From NCBI GenBank assembly GCA_015056795.1, contig SVFO01000007.1:112475-155730 (forward strand): a stretch of 43,256 nucleotides of DNA. Direction: 5' to 3'. The notes below the pieces were generated by a model. It had not been told where the DNA came from. It did not search any database and saw only the letters and a list, made by a program, of their open reading frames with translations. The translations under genes and the position numbers were made by a program. Shown one piece after another: positions 15,578-24,855 of the stretch. The DNA is from Lachnospiraceae bacterium. GTDB lineage: Bacteria > Bacillota > Clostridia > Lachnospirales > Lachnospiraceae. Position 1 is the first letter of the stretch. Each line of letters opens with the position of its first letter.

Positions 15578-16780
15578 TTATTTTTCGTCTTCTGCATTTC
15601 CTGCCAGATTGATCGCAATGCTAATCAAAAGGCAAGGTAGCTCCGTTTTTGGATCAGCGATCTCTAACAGATAAGCATTCTGTGTGTTCTCAAGAGCCTT
15701 GCGACTCACGCTTAACGTTACCTCTCCCGCATCTCCAATCACCCAAAATTCCATTTCCTTTGCATTTCCAATCAGGGTCTTTCCAGGCATGTGGAGTGTC
15801 ACCTTGATTAGGCCAGAGCCCTTCGCGTGTACCTCTCCCATTTGATTCTCGCCCTGGTACAGCTCAAAAGTTCTGTTCCCATTGTCCAAGGGCAAAGCCT
15901 CTCCCAGCGCCAGCTTGGTATCACGAACGCTCCCGACCTCCCTGCCAACAAGGTCATGCACGACATAGACTGTCTTACCCTTACGCAAAACCTTACGGAT
16001 CTGAAATTTCATTTCGTTTCGATGATTAAAGGCCCGATAGGAATCCTTTTTTTCTGCCTTTAGATCCTCCACCGTAAGCCGAAGATGCCCAGGATTTTGT
16101 TCGATGGACTTTCGGATCGCCTGTTGCGCTTTTTGATCAATGGCCGTAATCACTTTATCGACGCCTGGCATTACCTTATTCGAAACGGAGTACGCGAGAT
16201 CCTTCGTAAATCGACCCACACCCTTTAGGAAGTTTTCAACGGTATCCGTCAGTTCCATGTCCGGAAAAGCTGCCAGCGCCTCCTCCATGGTGATCATCTT
16301 TGCGAATCGCTCAGGCCACATCATCTCGTTGTAATACTTGAAGGTCGTCTCCGCGTTCATGTATTCATTCCCCATTGTGGAATTGGTTCCCTGAGGTATT
16401 ACGACCTGATATCCCCTTTCGAACGCCGACTTCACAGTCGCATCAATGCAAAAGTTCGTCTGAAGGCCAATGATCATCAGCTGTTTGTCCTTCTTCTCCT
16501 CCAGATAGGTCACAAACTCCGCATTGCTAAAGCAGCTGTTTGTCGTCTTCACAAAAACCTTTTCTTCCGCAAGCGGCGAGGCCTCCTCCGCGATCTCAAA
16601 GTCCACGTCTCCGACGGAGAACCCACTTCCCGGCCCATCATCATGTTGAAAGAAAATGACCTCCGCATGACTCTTTCTCGCTGCCGCAATCAGGGTCGTC
16701 ACCCTCCGCAAAAAGCCATCGTAATCATAGAGTCTTTCATCCGTTATTCCCTTTTGTATGTCCACAACTAATAGTATCAT
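15578..16780 (-). CDS. Isochorismatase-family hydrolase fused to a LURP-one-like domain
   Basis: A 400-residue two-domain protein. Residues 1-170 are a cysteine hydrolase of the isochorismatase/nicotinamidase superfamily, with the catalytic triad D7 (VVDIQ), K78 (VFVKTT) and C111 (QTNFCID). Residues about 180-250 form a linker with helices. Residues about 256-393 resemble the LURP-one-related/tubby-like beta-barrel, seen in FQIRK, YVVHDLVGREVGSV, FWVIGD and the closing strand YLLEIADPKTELPCLLISIAINLA split near the middle. The substrate is unknown. It is the last gene of a cluster with MoxR, VWA and a 100-residue protein, with a 21-base gap to the latter. Confidence 0.75.
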   Translation of the reverse strand: MILLVVDIQKGITDERLYDYDGFLRRVTTLIAAARKSHAEVIFFQHDDGPGSGFSVGDVDFEIAEEASPLAEEKVFVKTTNSCFSNAEFVTYLEEKKDKQLMIIGLQTNFCIDATVKSAFERGYQVVIPQGTNSTMGNEYMNAETTFKYYNEMMWPERFAKMITMEEALAAFPDMELTDTVENFLKGVGRFTKDLAYSVSNKVMPGVDKVITAIDQKAQQAIRKSIEQNPGHLRLTVEDLKAEKKDSYRAFNHRNEMKFQIRKVLRKGKTVYVVHDLVGREVGSVRDTKLALGEALPLDNGNRTFELYQGENQMGEVHAKGSGLIKVTLHMPGKTLIGNAKEMEFWVIGDAGEVTLSVSRKALENTQNAYLLEIADPKTELPCLLISIAINLAGNAEDEK

Positions 16781-16801
16781 GCGTTTCTCCCATTCCCATG
16801 T

Positions 16802-17104
16802 TTAGGTTGTTGCATCATTAAATTCTCTGGGCTTATCGGATAGCATAATCTCAATACATTCTGCATAGACCATCTCTTCCAGCTTATCCTCCGGCATCTC
16901 TCCGTACTTTTGCGCGGCAACGTCATAGCACATGCAAAGCGGGAACTCCGATTGAATGCGTCCCACGCCAAACAGATATAACTCATCATAGTCACTCGGC
17001 ACGTTACTGATAAACTGATAATTCCGATACTCTGAAGTCTCCAAGCGACAAATGCTCACTCTGTCAATTCTGGATACATACTTACGAAATTCACCAAATT
17101 TCAT
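16802..17104 (-). CDS. Conserved-looking hypothetical protein (100 residues)
   Basis: Family not recognised. The protein starts MKFGEFRKYVSRIDRVSIC, is soluble and acidic, contains ELYLFGVGRIQSEF and YAECIEIMLSDKP, and ends in ATT. ATG with AAAGGA upstream. It lies 20 bases after the VWA gene and 21 bases before the isochorismatase fusion, so it belongs to the same transcript. The position between a MoxR/VWA pair and an enzyme suggests a small accessory or adaptor protein. Confidence 0.75.
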   Translation of the reverse strand: MKFGEFRKYVSRIDRVSICRLETSEYRNYQFISNVPSDYDELYLFGVGRIQSEFPLCMCYDVAAQKYGEMPEDKLEEMVYAECIEIMLSDKPREFNDATT

Positions 17105-17124
17105 TGTTTTTTCCTTTCTGTTTT

Positions 17125-18327
17125 TTAACGATTGACCATGAGCTTTACCATTGCCTGATTGAGCCCGTCAACGGTCAGCTTATACATGGGGAAGAGCTCC
17201 TTGATCGCGGTCTCCGCCTCACGCCAAGGTGCTCGTCCAGGTGCCATCTTGGGGTTCAGCCAAACGACCTTCTTATAATGACGTTTGATCTGATTGAGCC
17301 ATTGCCAACCGGAAAGACCGCCATTGGGCCCTCGATAATTTCCCGTGTCGGAATAGAGCTCCTCCGGCGCCATAGCCGCATCTCCGACAATAATCACCTT
17401 ATAATCACTGTCCACGTTGCGGAACATCCATTCCGTGTCCACCCAATCCCCGTTTTCACATTCCGGTGTCTTATAAACCTTGCTGTAGATACAGTTGTGG
17501 AAATAATAGGTCTTTACGTCCTTGTAATGATTGGATTTATGTACTGCCTGAAACAGATCATTCAACAAACTGCTAAAGGGAATCATGGTACCGCCAGAGT
17601 CCATCAAAAGAAGCAGCTTGACCGCATTCTTTCTCGGCTTTTTCATGACGATTTGCAGACAGCCGCCATTGTTACAGGTCTTGTCCACCGTCCCGTCAAT
17701 ATCCAGCTCGGTCTCCGGAATATCCAATCTTGAGGAAAACTGACGAAGCTTTCGAAAGGCCAGCTGGAACTGACGGTTATCCAGTACTCTGTCATCACGG
17801 AAATCCCGATATTTTCTGGCTCCCACGACAGAGAATGCCGATTGATAGCCCGTCTGACCACCGACACGCACGCCGCCGACATTACCACCCATGTTACCAA
17901 AGGAGGTCTTTCCCATGGTTCCGATCCAAAAGCTTCCGCCATTATGTTCTTCGTTTTGATCGCGCAAACGCTGCTTGAAGGTCTCCTCGACCATCTCCTT
18001 GTCGACCTGAATGTCCTCCATCTGATTTAGATGTGCCCTGGCTTCCTCATGTGCAAGCTCCAGCATATCGGACTTATCCAGCCAGCGCAGCATTTGAGCA
18101 CCGATTTCCGTCTCCCTCTGAGCAGGCTTAAAGCATTCCTCAAAGGCCATGTCAAATTTATCGAATTCGGTTTCGCTCTTGACCAAGATCATGCGCGCTA
18201 CATAGTAAAATTGAGTCAGTGAGCTACCGCATAGTCCTTGATCCAAGGCATCCTGAAGGGTCAGGAATTCGCCCAGGGTTACATGCAGCCCCTTACTTCT
18301 TAAGTTTTCGAAGAATTCCGTAAACAT
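17125..18327 (-). CDS. VWA-domain (CoxE-like) protein, partner of MoxR ATPase
   Basis: A 400-residue protein of the CoxE-like VWA family. The N-terminal half (1-225) is helical and includes a glycine-rich loop at about 130-165 (GGSFWIGTMGK, GGNVGGVRVGG). The C-terminal half is the VWA domain, with a metal site beginning D243 in LLMDSGGTM. This is a variant MIDAS in which the central serine of DxSxS is glycine. Later VWA strands include VIIVGDAAMAP. Proteins of this kind work with a MoxR AAA+ ATPase as a chaperone that activates or inserts cofactors into a target enzyme. The moxR gene is 39 bases upstream. The target is unknown. Confidence 0.85.
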   Translation of the reverse strand: MFTEFFENLRSKGLHVTLGEFLTLQDALDQGLCGSSLTQFYYVARMILVKSETEFDKFDMAFEECFKPAQRETEIGAQMLRWLDKSDMLELAHEEARAHLNQMEDIQVDKEMVEETFKQRLRDQNEEHNGGSFWIGTMGKTSFGNMGGNVGGVRVGGQTGYQSAFSVVGARKYRDFRDDRVLDNRQFQLAFRKLRQFSSRLDIPETELDIDGTVDKTCNNGGCLQIVMKKPRKNAVKLLLLMDSGGTMIPFSSLLNDLFQAVHKSNHYKDVKTYYFHNCIYSKVYKTPECENGDWVDTEWMFRNVDSDYKVIIVGDAAMAPEELYSDTGNYRGPNGGLSGWQWLNQIKRHYKKVVWLNPKMAPGRAPWREAETAIKELFPMYKLTVDGLNQAMVKLMVNR

Positions 18328-18366
18328 TCGCCTGCTCCCTACCGTATCAACTTCCTGATATGCTTC

Positions 18367-19182
18367 TTAGTGGTTTCCGTGCTTTACAAGCTCCAGATCC
18401 TCATCCTTTTTTACAACAACTCCTACGAATGGCAGCTCTGCCTTAATCCTGTCTGCGGAAATGCCGCCGATCTGCAGCGCATTGACCCAATCGATCAACT
18501 CAGAAGTACTGGGTTTCTTGCGAATGTCATGGATGGCACGAATCTCATAAAAGGCATCCATGGCCTGCTTTAACAGATTCTCCTCGACGTTCGGGAAATG
18601 AACCTTGACAATCTCCTCCATCAAGGGCTTGTCAGGGAAATCAATATAATGGAAAATACAACGGCGAAGGAAAGCGTCAGGAAGCTCCTTCTCCGCATTC
18701 GATGTAATAATTACAATGGGACGATGCTTTGCCTTAATGGTCCTTTTCGTCTCGTTGATATAAAACTCCATCTGATCCAGCTCCCAGAGCAGGTCGTTCG
18801 GGAATTCCAAATCTGCCTTGTCGATTTCATCGATCAAAAGAACTACCTGATCCTCGCTGTCAAAGGCTTCGCCCAACTTACCGAGTTTAATGTATCTGGC
18901 GATGTCATCCACGCCTTCTACGCCAAATTGACCATCATAAAGTCTCTGAATGGTATCATATACATAAAGGCCTTCCTGTGCCTTTGTCGTGGACTTAATG
19001 TTCCAAATGATCAGCCTCTTCCCAAGATTCTTTGCAACGGCTTCGGCAAGCATGGTTTTTCCCGTGCCAGGCTCTCCCTTGATCAAAAGAGGCTTTTTAA
19101 GCGCAATGGCAATGTTAACGCTTGCCATTAATTCCTCACTTGCAACATATTCCTGTGTTCCCTGAAAGCTTTGATTTTCCAT
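18367..19182 (-). CDS. MoxR-family AAA+ ATPase
   Basis: A 271-residue MoxR ATPase. Walker A is GEPGTGKT at 36-43, Walker B is VVLLIDEIDKAD, and the family features LLWELDQMEF, ITSNAEKELPDAFLRRC (arginine finger region) and the C-terminal lid KPSTSELIDWVNAL are all seen. The ATG at 19182 follows a GAGGAG site; an upstream in-frame ATG at 19215 adds 11 charged residues without a ribosome site. Works with the neighbouring VWA protein in ATP-driven remodelling of a client. Its promoter lies in the divergent gap with the acyltransferase; a weak TTGAAA/AATACA pair is visible. Confidence 0.9.
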   Translation of the reverse strand: MENQSFQGTQEYVASEELMASVNIAIALKKPLLIKGEPGTGKTMLAEAVAKNLGKRLIIWNIKSTTKAQEGLYVYDTIQRLYDGQFGVEGVDDIARYIKLGKLGEAFDSEDQVVLLIDEIDKADLEFPNDLLWELDQMEFYINETKRTIKAKHRPIVIITSNAEKELPDAFLRRCIFHYIDFPDKPLMEEIVKVHFPNVEENLLKQAMDAFYEIRAIHDIRKKPSTSELIDWVNALQIGGISADRIKAELPFVGVVVKKDEDLELVKHGNH

Positions 19183-19240
19183 ACTTCTCCTCTCGCGCGG
19201 GATTACCTTATGCATCCGTTACGCTCTTTGTATTTTTACG

Positions 19241-19269
19241 TTGATTTTGATTTTCAAACACCCTATAAT
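19241..19269 (+). promoter_or_regulatory. Sigma-A promoter of the acyltransferase
   Basis: -35 TTGATT (19241-19246) and consensus -10 TATAAT (19264-19269), spacer 17 bases. Predicted start near 19276, giving a 33-nt leader. Confidence 0.7.
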
Positions 19270-19308
19270 AGACATAGCAATCCAATAAAACAATCGGAAA
19301 GAGACATT

Positions 19309-20355
19309 ATGAGACAAAATAAATGGCTAACACAATTTGATCTGCTTCGTATCCTTGCTGCACTGAGCGTCGTATCCATCCATGCCTCAGCGAAGCTTTG
19401 GTATCAATTACCCATTCGTTCTGCCGACTGGGTGATTACCAACGGCATCAATGTCCTTTCACGCTTTGGCGTCCCCATGTTTTTCATGATTAGTGGTGCG
19501 CTGTTACTAGCTCCGAATCGTGAAATAACCGTAAAGGAATTATGGCTTCGCCACATTCTTCGTCTTTTCATCATTTATGTCATTTGGTCCTGTATTTATG
19601 GAGCAATTGGTTATTATTCCTTACATTCTGATGCCATTTCTTGGAAGGACCTAATCAAATCCATGCTGACTGGATCCTATCACCTTTGGTTTCTTCCCTA
19701 TCTTCTTTGTATCTATGCGCTTTTACCATTGCTTCGTAAATGGATCCGCGTCGCCGATAAAAAGGATCTTCAGTATTTCCTAGTGCTCTTCTTCGTGTTT
19801 TCTATTTTGAAAACAACCCTTGCCAGCTTTATCAGGACGCCTGAAATTCTAGCCTTCCTTGATTCCTTCAAGCTTGAACTCGCGGGCAGCTTTACGGCAT
19901 ATTTTGTTTTAGGCTATTATTTATTCCATGTTGGCATTTCCGAGAAATGGATGAAGCGCCTTTATGTCAGCTTCCCATTTTTCTGCATTTTGAACATTGC
20001 CTTCAGCACCTTTCAAAACTGGCATTGGGAGGAACTGACCTCTGATTTTTCAAATACCTTCGGTCTTTTTACCATGCTGATGACCGTCACCATTTTCCTG
20101 TTTGTCACGAAGAAAACCTTTCAAAAAGAGGTCTCGGATAAATGTCAAAAGGTTTGGAAACAGCTTTCTCTGGGAACCCTTGGTGTCTATCTGATTCATT
20201 TAATGGTAATGGATTTGCCCTTTATGGGAAAGCTCTATGCTACCCTTCCCCCCATCGTTTCCATTCCCTTGGTGACGATTTGCTGTTTTCTGATCAGTCT
20301 TATCCTTGCCACGGCACTTCGAAAGATTCCCGTAATTGGACGCTTTCTGTGCTAA
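19309..20355 (+). CDS. Membrane acyltransferase, acyltransferase-3 family
   Basis: A 348-residue integral membrane protein of the acyltransferase-3 (OafA/WecH/NodX) family, which O-acetylates sugars, peptidoglycan or other envelope glycans. The first helix carries the conserved arginine and histidine (FDLLRILAALSVVSIHAS). The second contains RFGVPMFFMISGALLL. About ten hydrophobic helices follow. The ATG at 19309 fits the family N-terminus and a GGAAAGAG site; the frame stays open upstream into the promoter but that part is not coding. Single gene on the plus strand between two minus-strand groups, ending 3 bases from the convergent gpsA stop. Acceptor unknown. Confidence 0.88.
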   Translation: MRQNKWLTQFDLLRILAALSVVSIHASAKLWYQLPIRSADWVITNGINVLSRFGVPMFFMISGALLLAPNREITVKELWLRHILRLFIIYVIWSCIYGAIGYYSLHSDAISWKDLIKSMLTGSYHLWFLPYLLCIYALLPLLRKWIRVADKKDLQYFLVLFFVFSILKTTLASFIRTPEILAFLDSFKLELAGSFTAYFVLGYYLFHVGISEKWMKRLYVSFPFFCILNIAFSTFQNWHWEELTSDFSNTFGLFTMLMTVTIFLFVTKKTFQKEVSDKCQKVWKQLSLGTLGVYLIHLMVMDLPFMGKLYATLPPIVSIPLVTICCFLISLILATALRKIPVIGRFLC

Positions 20356-20358
20356 ATC

Positions 20359-21366
20359 TTATGTCCAGCTTGCCACGGAAACCTCACTCTTCTTATCGCG
20401 CAGCATGAGTTCCTTTACGGCTTCTGCAGGATTCTTTCCCTCGAACAGGACCTTGTTGACCTGCGAAATAATGGGAAGCTGTACCTGATACTTTTCTGCA
20501 AGCTTCATGGCTGCCTTAGCTGAGTATACTCCCTCAACAACCTGCTGAACCTCGTCCATCGCCTGCTGATAGGTCTTTCCCTGTCCAATTAAAATACCTG
20601 CCCTGCGATTTCTGGAATGCATGCTTGCGCAGGTAACAATCAAATCTCCAATTCCAGTAAGGCCGCTAAAGGTCTCTGCCCTTCCGCCCATGACGGTTCC
20701 AAGTCTGGAAATCTCCGTAATTCCTCTCGTGATCAGCGCTGCCTTCGCATTATCTCCGTAACCAAGTCCGTCAGCAATTCCTGCAGCAAGAGCTACGACG
20801 TTCTTAAGGGATCCGCCAAGCTCAATCCCTAAGATATCGGGGCTTGTGTAAACACGGAATACAGGACTCATAAATACATTTTGAATATACTCTGCCGTCT
20901 CACGGCTTTTCGCACCAACCACGACCGTTGTCGGCAAGCCTCTTCCAACCTCTTCCGCATGAGATGGTCCAGATAAAACGGCAACGTCTGCCTGAGGAAT
21001 CTCTTCTTCAATAATCTGCGTCAGGGTCATCATGGTCGATTCTTCGATACCCTTTGCAACATTAACAATGATTTGACCAGGAGCTACCATCGAAGAGATT
21101 CTATCTGCAGTCCTTCTCGTATAGCTACTTGCAACTGCCATGACAACAATGCTTTGTCCCTTGATTGCCTCCTCATCATCCATGGTAAATTTCATGGAAT
21201 CAGGAAGCTTAACACCAGGTAGCATTTTATGCTCTCTTTGCTCTCTAAGCATTTGAATCTCTTTTTCAACGGCAGACCATACTGTTACTTCATGTCCATT
21301 ATTGCTAAGCAGCACTGCAAGTGCAATGCCCCAGGTACCACCACCCAAAATGCTAACTCTTGCCAT
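20359..21366 (-). CDS. gpsA: Glycerol-3-phosphate dehydrogenase [NAD(P)+]
   Basis: A 335-residue enzyme that reduces dihydroxyacetone phosphate to sn-glycerol-3-phosphate for phospholipid synthesis. The dinucleotide-binding loop GGGTWG is at 8-13. Other family motifs are AKGIE, LSGPSHAEEV, the catalytic-lysine region ELGGSLKNVVALAAGI and TFSGLTGIGDLIVTC. ATG start, 11 bases after the plsY stop. PlsY, encoded just upstream, uses its product. The gene ends convergently with the acyltransferase with no terminator between. Confidence 0.96.
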   Translation of the reverse strand: MARVSILGGGTWGIALAVLLSNNGHEVTVWSAVEKEIQMLREQREHKMLPGVKLPDSMKFTMDDEEAIKGQSIVVMAVASSYTRRTADRISSMVAPGQIIVNVAKGIEESTMMTLTQIIEEEIPQADVAVLSGPSHAEEVGRGLPTTVVVGAKSRETAEYIQNVFMSPVFRVYTSPDILGIELGGSLKNVVALAAGIADGLGYGDNAKAALITRGITEISRLGTVMGGRAETFSGLTGIGDLIVTCASMHSRNRRAGILIGQGKTYQQAMDEVQQVVEGVYSAKAAMKLAEKYQVQLPIISQVNKVLFEGKNPAEAVKELMLRDKKSEVSVASWT

Positions 21367-21377
21367 ACGCCCTCCAA

Positions 21378-22031
21378 CTAATCTACTTTATTCTTTTTGC
21401 TCAAATAAGTTTTTCTTTCCGTACCGCTTAGAAGTCGTTTGATATTCTCACGATGCTTCCAAAATGCCAGCAATGTCAACAGCGCAAATACAATATATGC
21501 CTCAAGCAACTCTCCCTGTGACATCAGAGGGAAATATCCGCACTGCCCCATAATGATCAAGGTAACGAGCAACAGAAAGTAAGTCACCAAGGAACAAAGG
21601 GATACAAAATGCGTTGTAAAGAATATGCTAAAGAATGTTACAACGCCAATTACCATAAACCACGGATCAAAGGCAATGACCATGCCTGCGGTTACTGCAA
21701 TACCTTTACCACCCTTAAAATTCATGTAAAATGGATAATTATGTCCGAGGACCGCACCTGCACAAGAATAGAGGCAAAGGAGCTGAATCATGTCCTCATG
21801 CCTTTGGCCAAACAATAATCTAACAATCCAAATGGCAATGATGCATTTTAGGCAGTCTCCTAAAAATACAATCAATCCTGCCTTAGGGCCAAGGACACGA
21901 AGGGCATTTGTCGTCCCTGAATTTCCGCTGCCATGCTCCCGAATGTCAATGCCCTTAAGTTTTCCATAAAAGAATGCCGTTTGAAACAATCCAAAGACAT
22001 AACCGATCAAAACAGCGATAACGCGTTCCAT
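21378..22031 (-). CDS. plsY: Acyl-phosphate:glycerol-3-phosphate acyltransferase PlsY
   Basis: A 217-residue membrane enzyme that makes lysophosphatidic acid from acyl-phosphate and glycerol-3-phosphate. Motif 1 HGSGNSGTTNALRVLG, motif 2 GHNYPFYMNFKGGKGIA and a motif-3-like region are present among five to six membrane helices. The C-terminal tail after FWKHRENIKRLLSGTE is cytosolic. ATG start, 39 bases after der. The order der-plsY-gpsA is common in Firmicutes. Confidence 0.95.
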   Translation of the reverse strand: MERVIAVLIGYVFGLFQTAFFYGKLKGIDIREHGSGNSGTTNALRVLGPKAGLIVFLGDCLKCIIAIWIVRLLFGQRHEDMIQLLCLYSCAGAVLGHNYPFYMNFKGGKGIAVTAGMVIAFDPWFMVIGVVTFFSIFFTTHFVSLCSLVTYFLLLVTLIIMGQCGYFPLMSQGELLEAYIVFALLTLLAFWKHRENIKRLLSGTERKTYLSKKNKVD

Positions 22032-22070
22032 GTTACCTTCCTCACTTTATTTCCTTCTGCATTTGTAGGT

Positions 22071-23405
22071 CTATTTTTCCTCGTTGCGCTCGCGAATAAT
22101 GAAACGAAGCGGCGTGCCCTTGAAACCAAAGGTCTCACGAATCTGATTCTCAATATATCTCGTGTAGGAGAAATGCATCAGCTCCTTATCATTCACAAAA
22201 ATAACAAAGGTCGGCGGTTTTACGGCAACCTGCGTAATGTAGAAGAGCTTTAAGCGCTTTCCCTTATCCGTAGGCGGCTGCTGCATGGCAACGGCCTGCA
22301 TCATGATCTCGTTCAAAACACCCGTCTGTACACGCATGGAATGATTCTCGCTGACCGCATCAATGGTCTCAAAGAGCTTATTCATTCTCTGTCCCGTCTG
22401 TGCCGAAATAAACAGGATCTCTGCATAAGGCATAAAGCTCAAGGTCTCGCGAATCTTCTCGGTAAAGCGATAGATTGTCTTGTCATTCTTCTCGATGGCA
22501 TCCCACTTATTGACCGCGATGATGACTGCCTTGCCACGATCATGGGCAATGCCCGCAATCTTCGCATCCTGCTCCGTCACGCCTTCCTTAGCATCAATGA
22601 CCAGGACGGCAATGTCCGCACGCTCCACGGCACTGACCGTACGAACGATCATAAAGTGCTCCAGCTCTTCTTTGATCTTATTCTTTCTGCGAAGTCCAGC
22701 CGTATCGATGAATACATATTCCTTTCCGTGATACTTAATTTCTGTATCTACGGCATCTCTCGTCGTTCCTGCAATGTCCGATACAATCAGACGGTTCTCG
22801 CCCAACAGCTTGTTAATAATGGAGGATTTTCCGACATTGGGTTTACCAATAATTGCAACCCTAGGGCGCTCATCCTCTTCCTCAGGTCCTTCCATTTCAG
22901 GAAAGTGTGCGCAAACCGCTTCCAGCATGTCGCCAAGTCCTAACTGGTTTGCCGCGGAAACAGCGATGGGATCTCCAATGCCAAGATTATAAAACTCATA
23001 GACGTCCGCCATCATCTTCTGAACGGAGTCCACCTTGTTTACAACCAATACAACTGGCTTCTTGGATCGGCGCAGCATGTCAGCCACCTTGGAATCCGCA
23101 TCCTGCAGTCCCTGCTTTACGTCAACCAAAAAGATAATGACATCCGCCGTGTCAATGGCGATTTGAGCCTGCTCACGCATCTGCGAAAGAATGATATCCT
23201 TAGAATCAGGCTCAATTCCTCCCGTATCAATAAGCGTAAACGTGCGATCCAGCCAAGTCACGTCGGCGTAAATTCGATCTCTCGTGATACCAGGCGTATC
23301 CTTAACAATTGATATTCTTTGTCCTGCCAAAGCGTTAAACAGCGTTGATTTTCCGACGTTCGGTCTTCCAACAACCGCAACAATTGGCTTTCTGTTCTTA
23401 CTCAC
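22071..23405 (-). CDS. der: Ribosome-assembly GTPase Der (EngA)
   Basis: A 444-residue protein with two tandem GTPase domains and a C-terminal KH-like domain, needed for 50S subunit assembly. G-domain 1 has GRPNVGKST at 13-21, DTPG and NKVD. G-domain 2 has GKPNVGKSS near residue 183, DTAGLRRK and NKWD. The KH-like end contains [10 protein letters not shown] and [17 protein letters not shown]. The start codon is GTG at 23405, with AAGGGA upstream; no ATG is better placed. Confidence 0.97.
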   Translation of the reverse strand: MSKNRKPIVAVVGRPNVGKSTLFNALAGQRISIVKDTPGITRDRIYADVTWLDRTFTLIDTGGIEPDSKDIILSQMREQAQIAIDTADVIIFLVDVKQGLQDADSKVADMLRRSKKPVVLVVNKVDSVQKMMADVYEFYNLGIGDPIAVSAANQLGLGDMLEAVCAHFPEMEGPEEEDERPRVAIIGKPNVGKSSIINKLLGENRLIVSDIAGTTRDAVDTEIKYHGKEYVFIDTAGLRRKNKIKEELEHFMIVRTVSAVERADIAVLVIDAKEGVTEQDAKIAGIAHDRGKAVIIAVNKWDAIEKNDKTIYRFTEKIRETLSFMPYAEILFISAQTGQRMNKLFETIDAVSENHSMRVQTGVLNEIMMQAVAMQQPPTDKGKRLKLFYITQVAVKPPTFVIFVNDKELMHFSYTRYIENQIRETFGFKGTPLRFIIRERNEEK

Positions 23406-23448
23406 GTATGTTTCCCTTACCTTTCACAATCAAACAATCTCAAATCTA

Positions 23449-24795
23449 TTATGCATCCAAAAAAGCTTCCACAAAGCTTTGTCCGCTTGATTTTACAATA
23501 TAAATCGGCACTTGTAAAGCCTTTTCCATATCAGAGACGTGTAGGTCGTCCAAAAAGACGTCCTCACCGCTCCTAAGGACATTACACGGAAGGTATAACC
23601 TGCTTCCAATGACCTTTTCCTTCATCTGCGCAATAATGTCCTGACCAGTCAATAGACCAGAAACCGTAATTCTCTCTCCAAAAAAATCATTTCGAATGTC
23701 ATAGACATGGAGCGTCAAGCCAGAGCAAAGCTCCATGAGTTCCTTCGCCATGCACTTTATGTAGGGATAAATTAATCTTCCTGTAGCAATCGAGTACTCT
23801 GCCTGCAGATCCTTCTTGGGCAAGCGGCCGTCGGCTTTTCTGCGATCCAGCTCCTCGTGAAATTCATTCATGAGCAGGCGAACCATACCAACGCCGTTCT
23901 CCAGCTGTAAATAGCCGTCGTAACGCTCCTCCTCAGGAACCTCCTGTCCCGCGAGAATATACCATTCATCACTTGCATGAATAAAATGAATGCCATATTT
24001 TTCATAGCATTCCTTCTGATAGCGATGAATAAGCTCCAGCGTTGCCTCGGCATCCTCCTTCTCGAAGGGTTCCAGCGGGAACAAGCCCTCCCGATACTTA
24101 GACAGCCCAACGGGAACCACGGAGACACTCTGTAAATTCGGGATATATTTCATCATTTCCTGAATGGAGAATTCCAGCTCCTTGCCATCGTTGATGCCTT
24201 TACAGAGAACAATCTGGCCATTCATCTGAATGTCCGCCTCCATAAAGCGGTCCACCTTCTTTAGGGCATCTCCCGCAAAACGATTGTTCAACATTTTGCA
24301 GCGAAGCTCTGGATTCATGGTCTGGAAGGAAATATTGATCGGGCTCAAATGATATCGACAGATTCGGTCAACGTCCTTTTCCGACATATTTGTAAGCGTT
24401 ACGTAATTTCCCTGCAAAAAGGAAAGTCTGGAGTCATCATCCTTAAAATACAATGTCTCTCTCATGCCCTTTGGCATCTGGTCAATAAAGCAAAAAATAC
24501 ACTTATTATGACAATGACGATATTCATCCATCAAGCCACTCTCGAAGGTAATGCCAAGGTCTTCATCAAATTCCTTGTCCACCTCCAACAGCCACTGCTC
24601 GCCATCCTTCTTTTCCACCAAAACCTCTATATAATCGTCCTGCACCAGAAACTGATAATCAAAAATATCCTCGATCAGCGTATTATCAATGGCTAAAATC
24701 GCGTCCCCTGGCTCGATTTCCATCTCCATCGCAATACTTCCCTCTGCCACGGACTTAACTATATGCTTTTTGTATTGCTCCTTCTCCTGAGCCAT
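23449..24795 (-). CDS. DUF512 radical-SAM-like protein with N-terminal PDZ domain
   Basis: A 448-residue protein of the DUF512 family. The N-terminus (about 10-80) is PDZ-like (IVKSVAEGSIAMEMEIEPGD split by strands). The cluster motif C-HNK-C-IF-C, near residue 90, is of the CxxxCxxC radical-SAM type and is followed by FIDQMPKGMRETLYFKDDD. The C-terminal DUF512 domain ends DDLHVSDMEKALQVP. Reaction unknown. It is regularly found beside der in Clostridia, as here (43-base gap). ATG with GGAGG. It is divergent from prs. Confidence 0.9.
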   Translation of the reverse strand: MAQEKEQYKKHIVKSVAEGSIAMEMEIEPGDAILAIDNTLIEDIFDYQFLVQDDYIEVLVEKKDGEQWLLEVDKEFDEDLGITFESGLMDEYRHCHNKCIFCFIDQMPKGMRETLYFKDDDSRLSFLQGNYVTLTNMSEKDVDRICRYHLSPINISFQTMNPELRCKMLNNRFAGDALKKVDRFMEADIQMNGQIVLCKGINDGKELEFSIQEMMKYIPNLQSVSVVPVGLSKYREGLFPLEPFEKEDAEATLELIHRYQKECYEKYGIHFIHASDEWYILAGQEVPEEERYDGYLQLENGVGMVRLLMNEFHEELDRRKADGRLPKKDLQAEYSIATGRLIYPYIKCMAKELMELCSGLTLHVYDIRNDFFGERITVSGLLTGQDIIAQMKEKVIGSRLYLPCNVLRSGEDVFLDDLHVSDMEKALQVPIYIVKSSGQSFVEAFLDA

Positions 24796-24855
24796 ACCTT
24801 TTCCCTACCTCCAAACCATTTCACTTTCCCAACCCCCCCTCGCCACACCCACGTT

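Noticed and set aside
19171..19308. N-terminal extension of the acyltransferase
   Set aside because: It would include the promoter itself, and the family N-terminus starts at the ATG at 19309.
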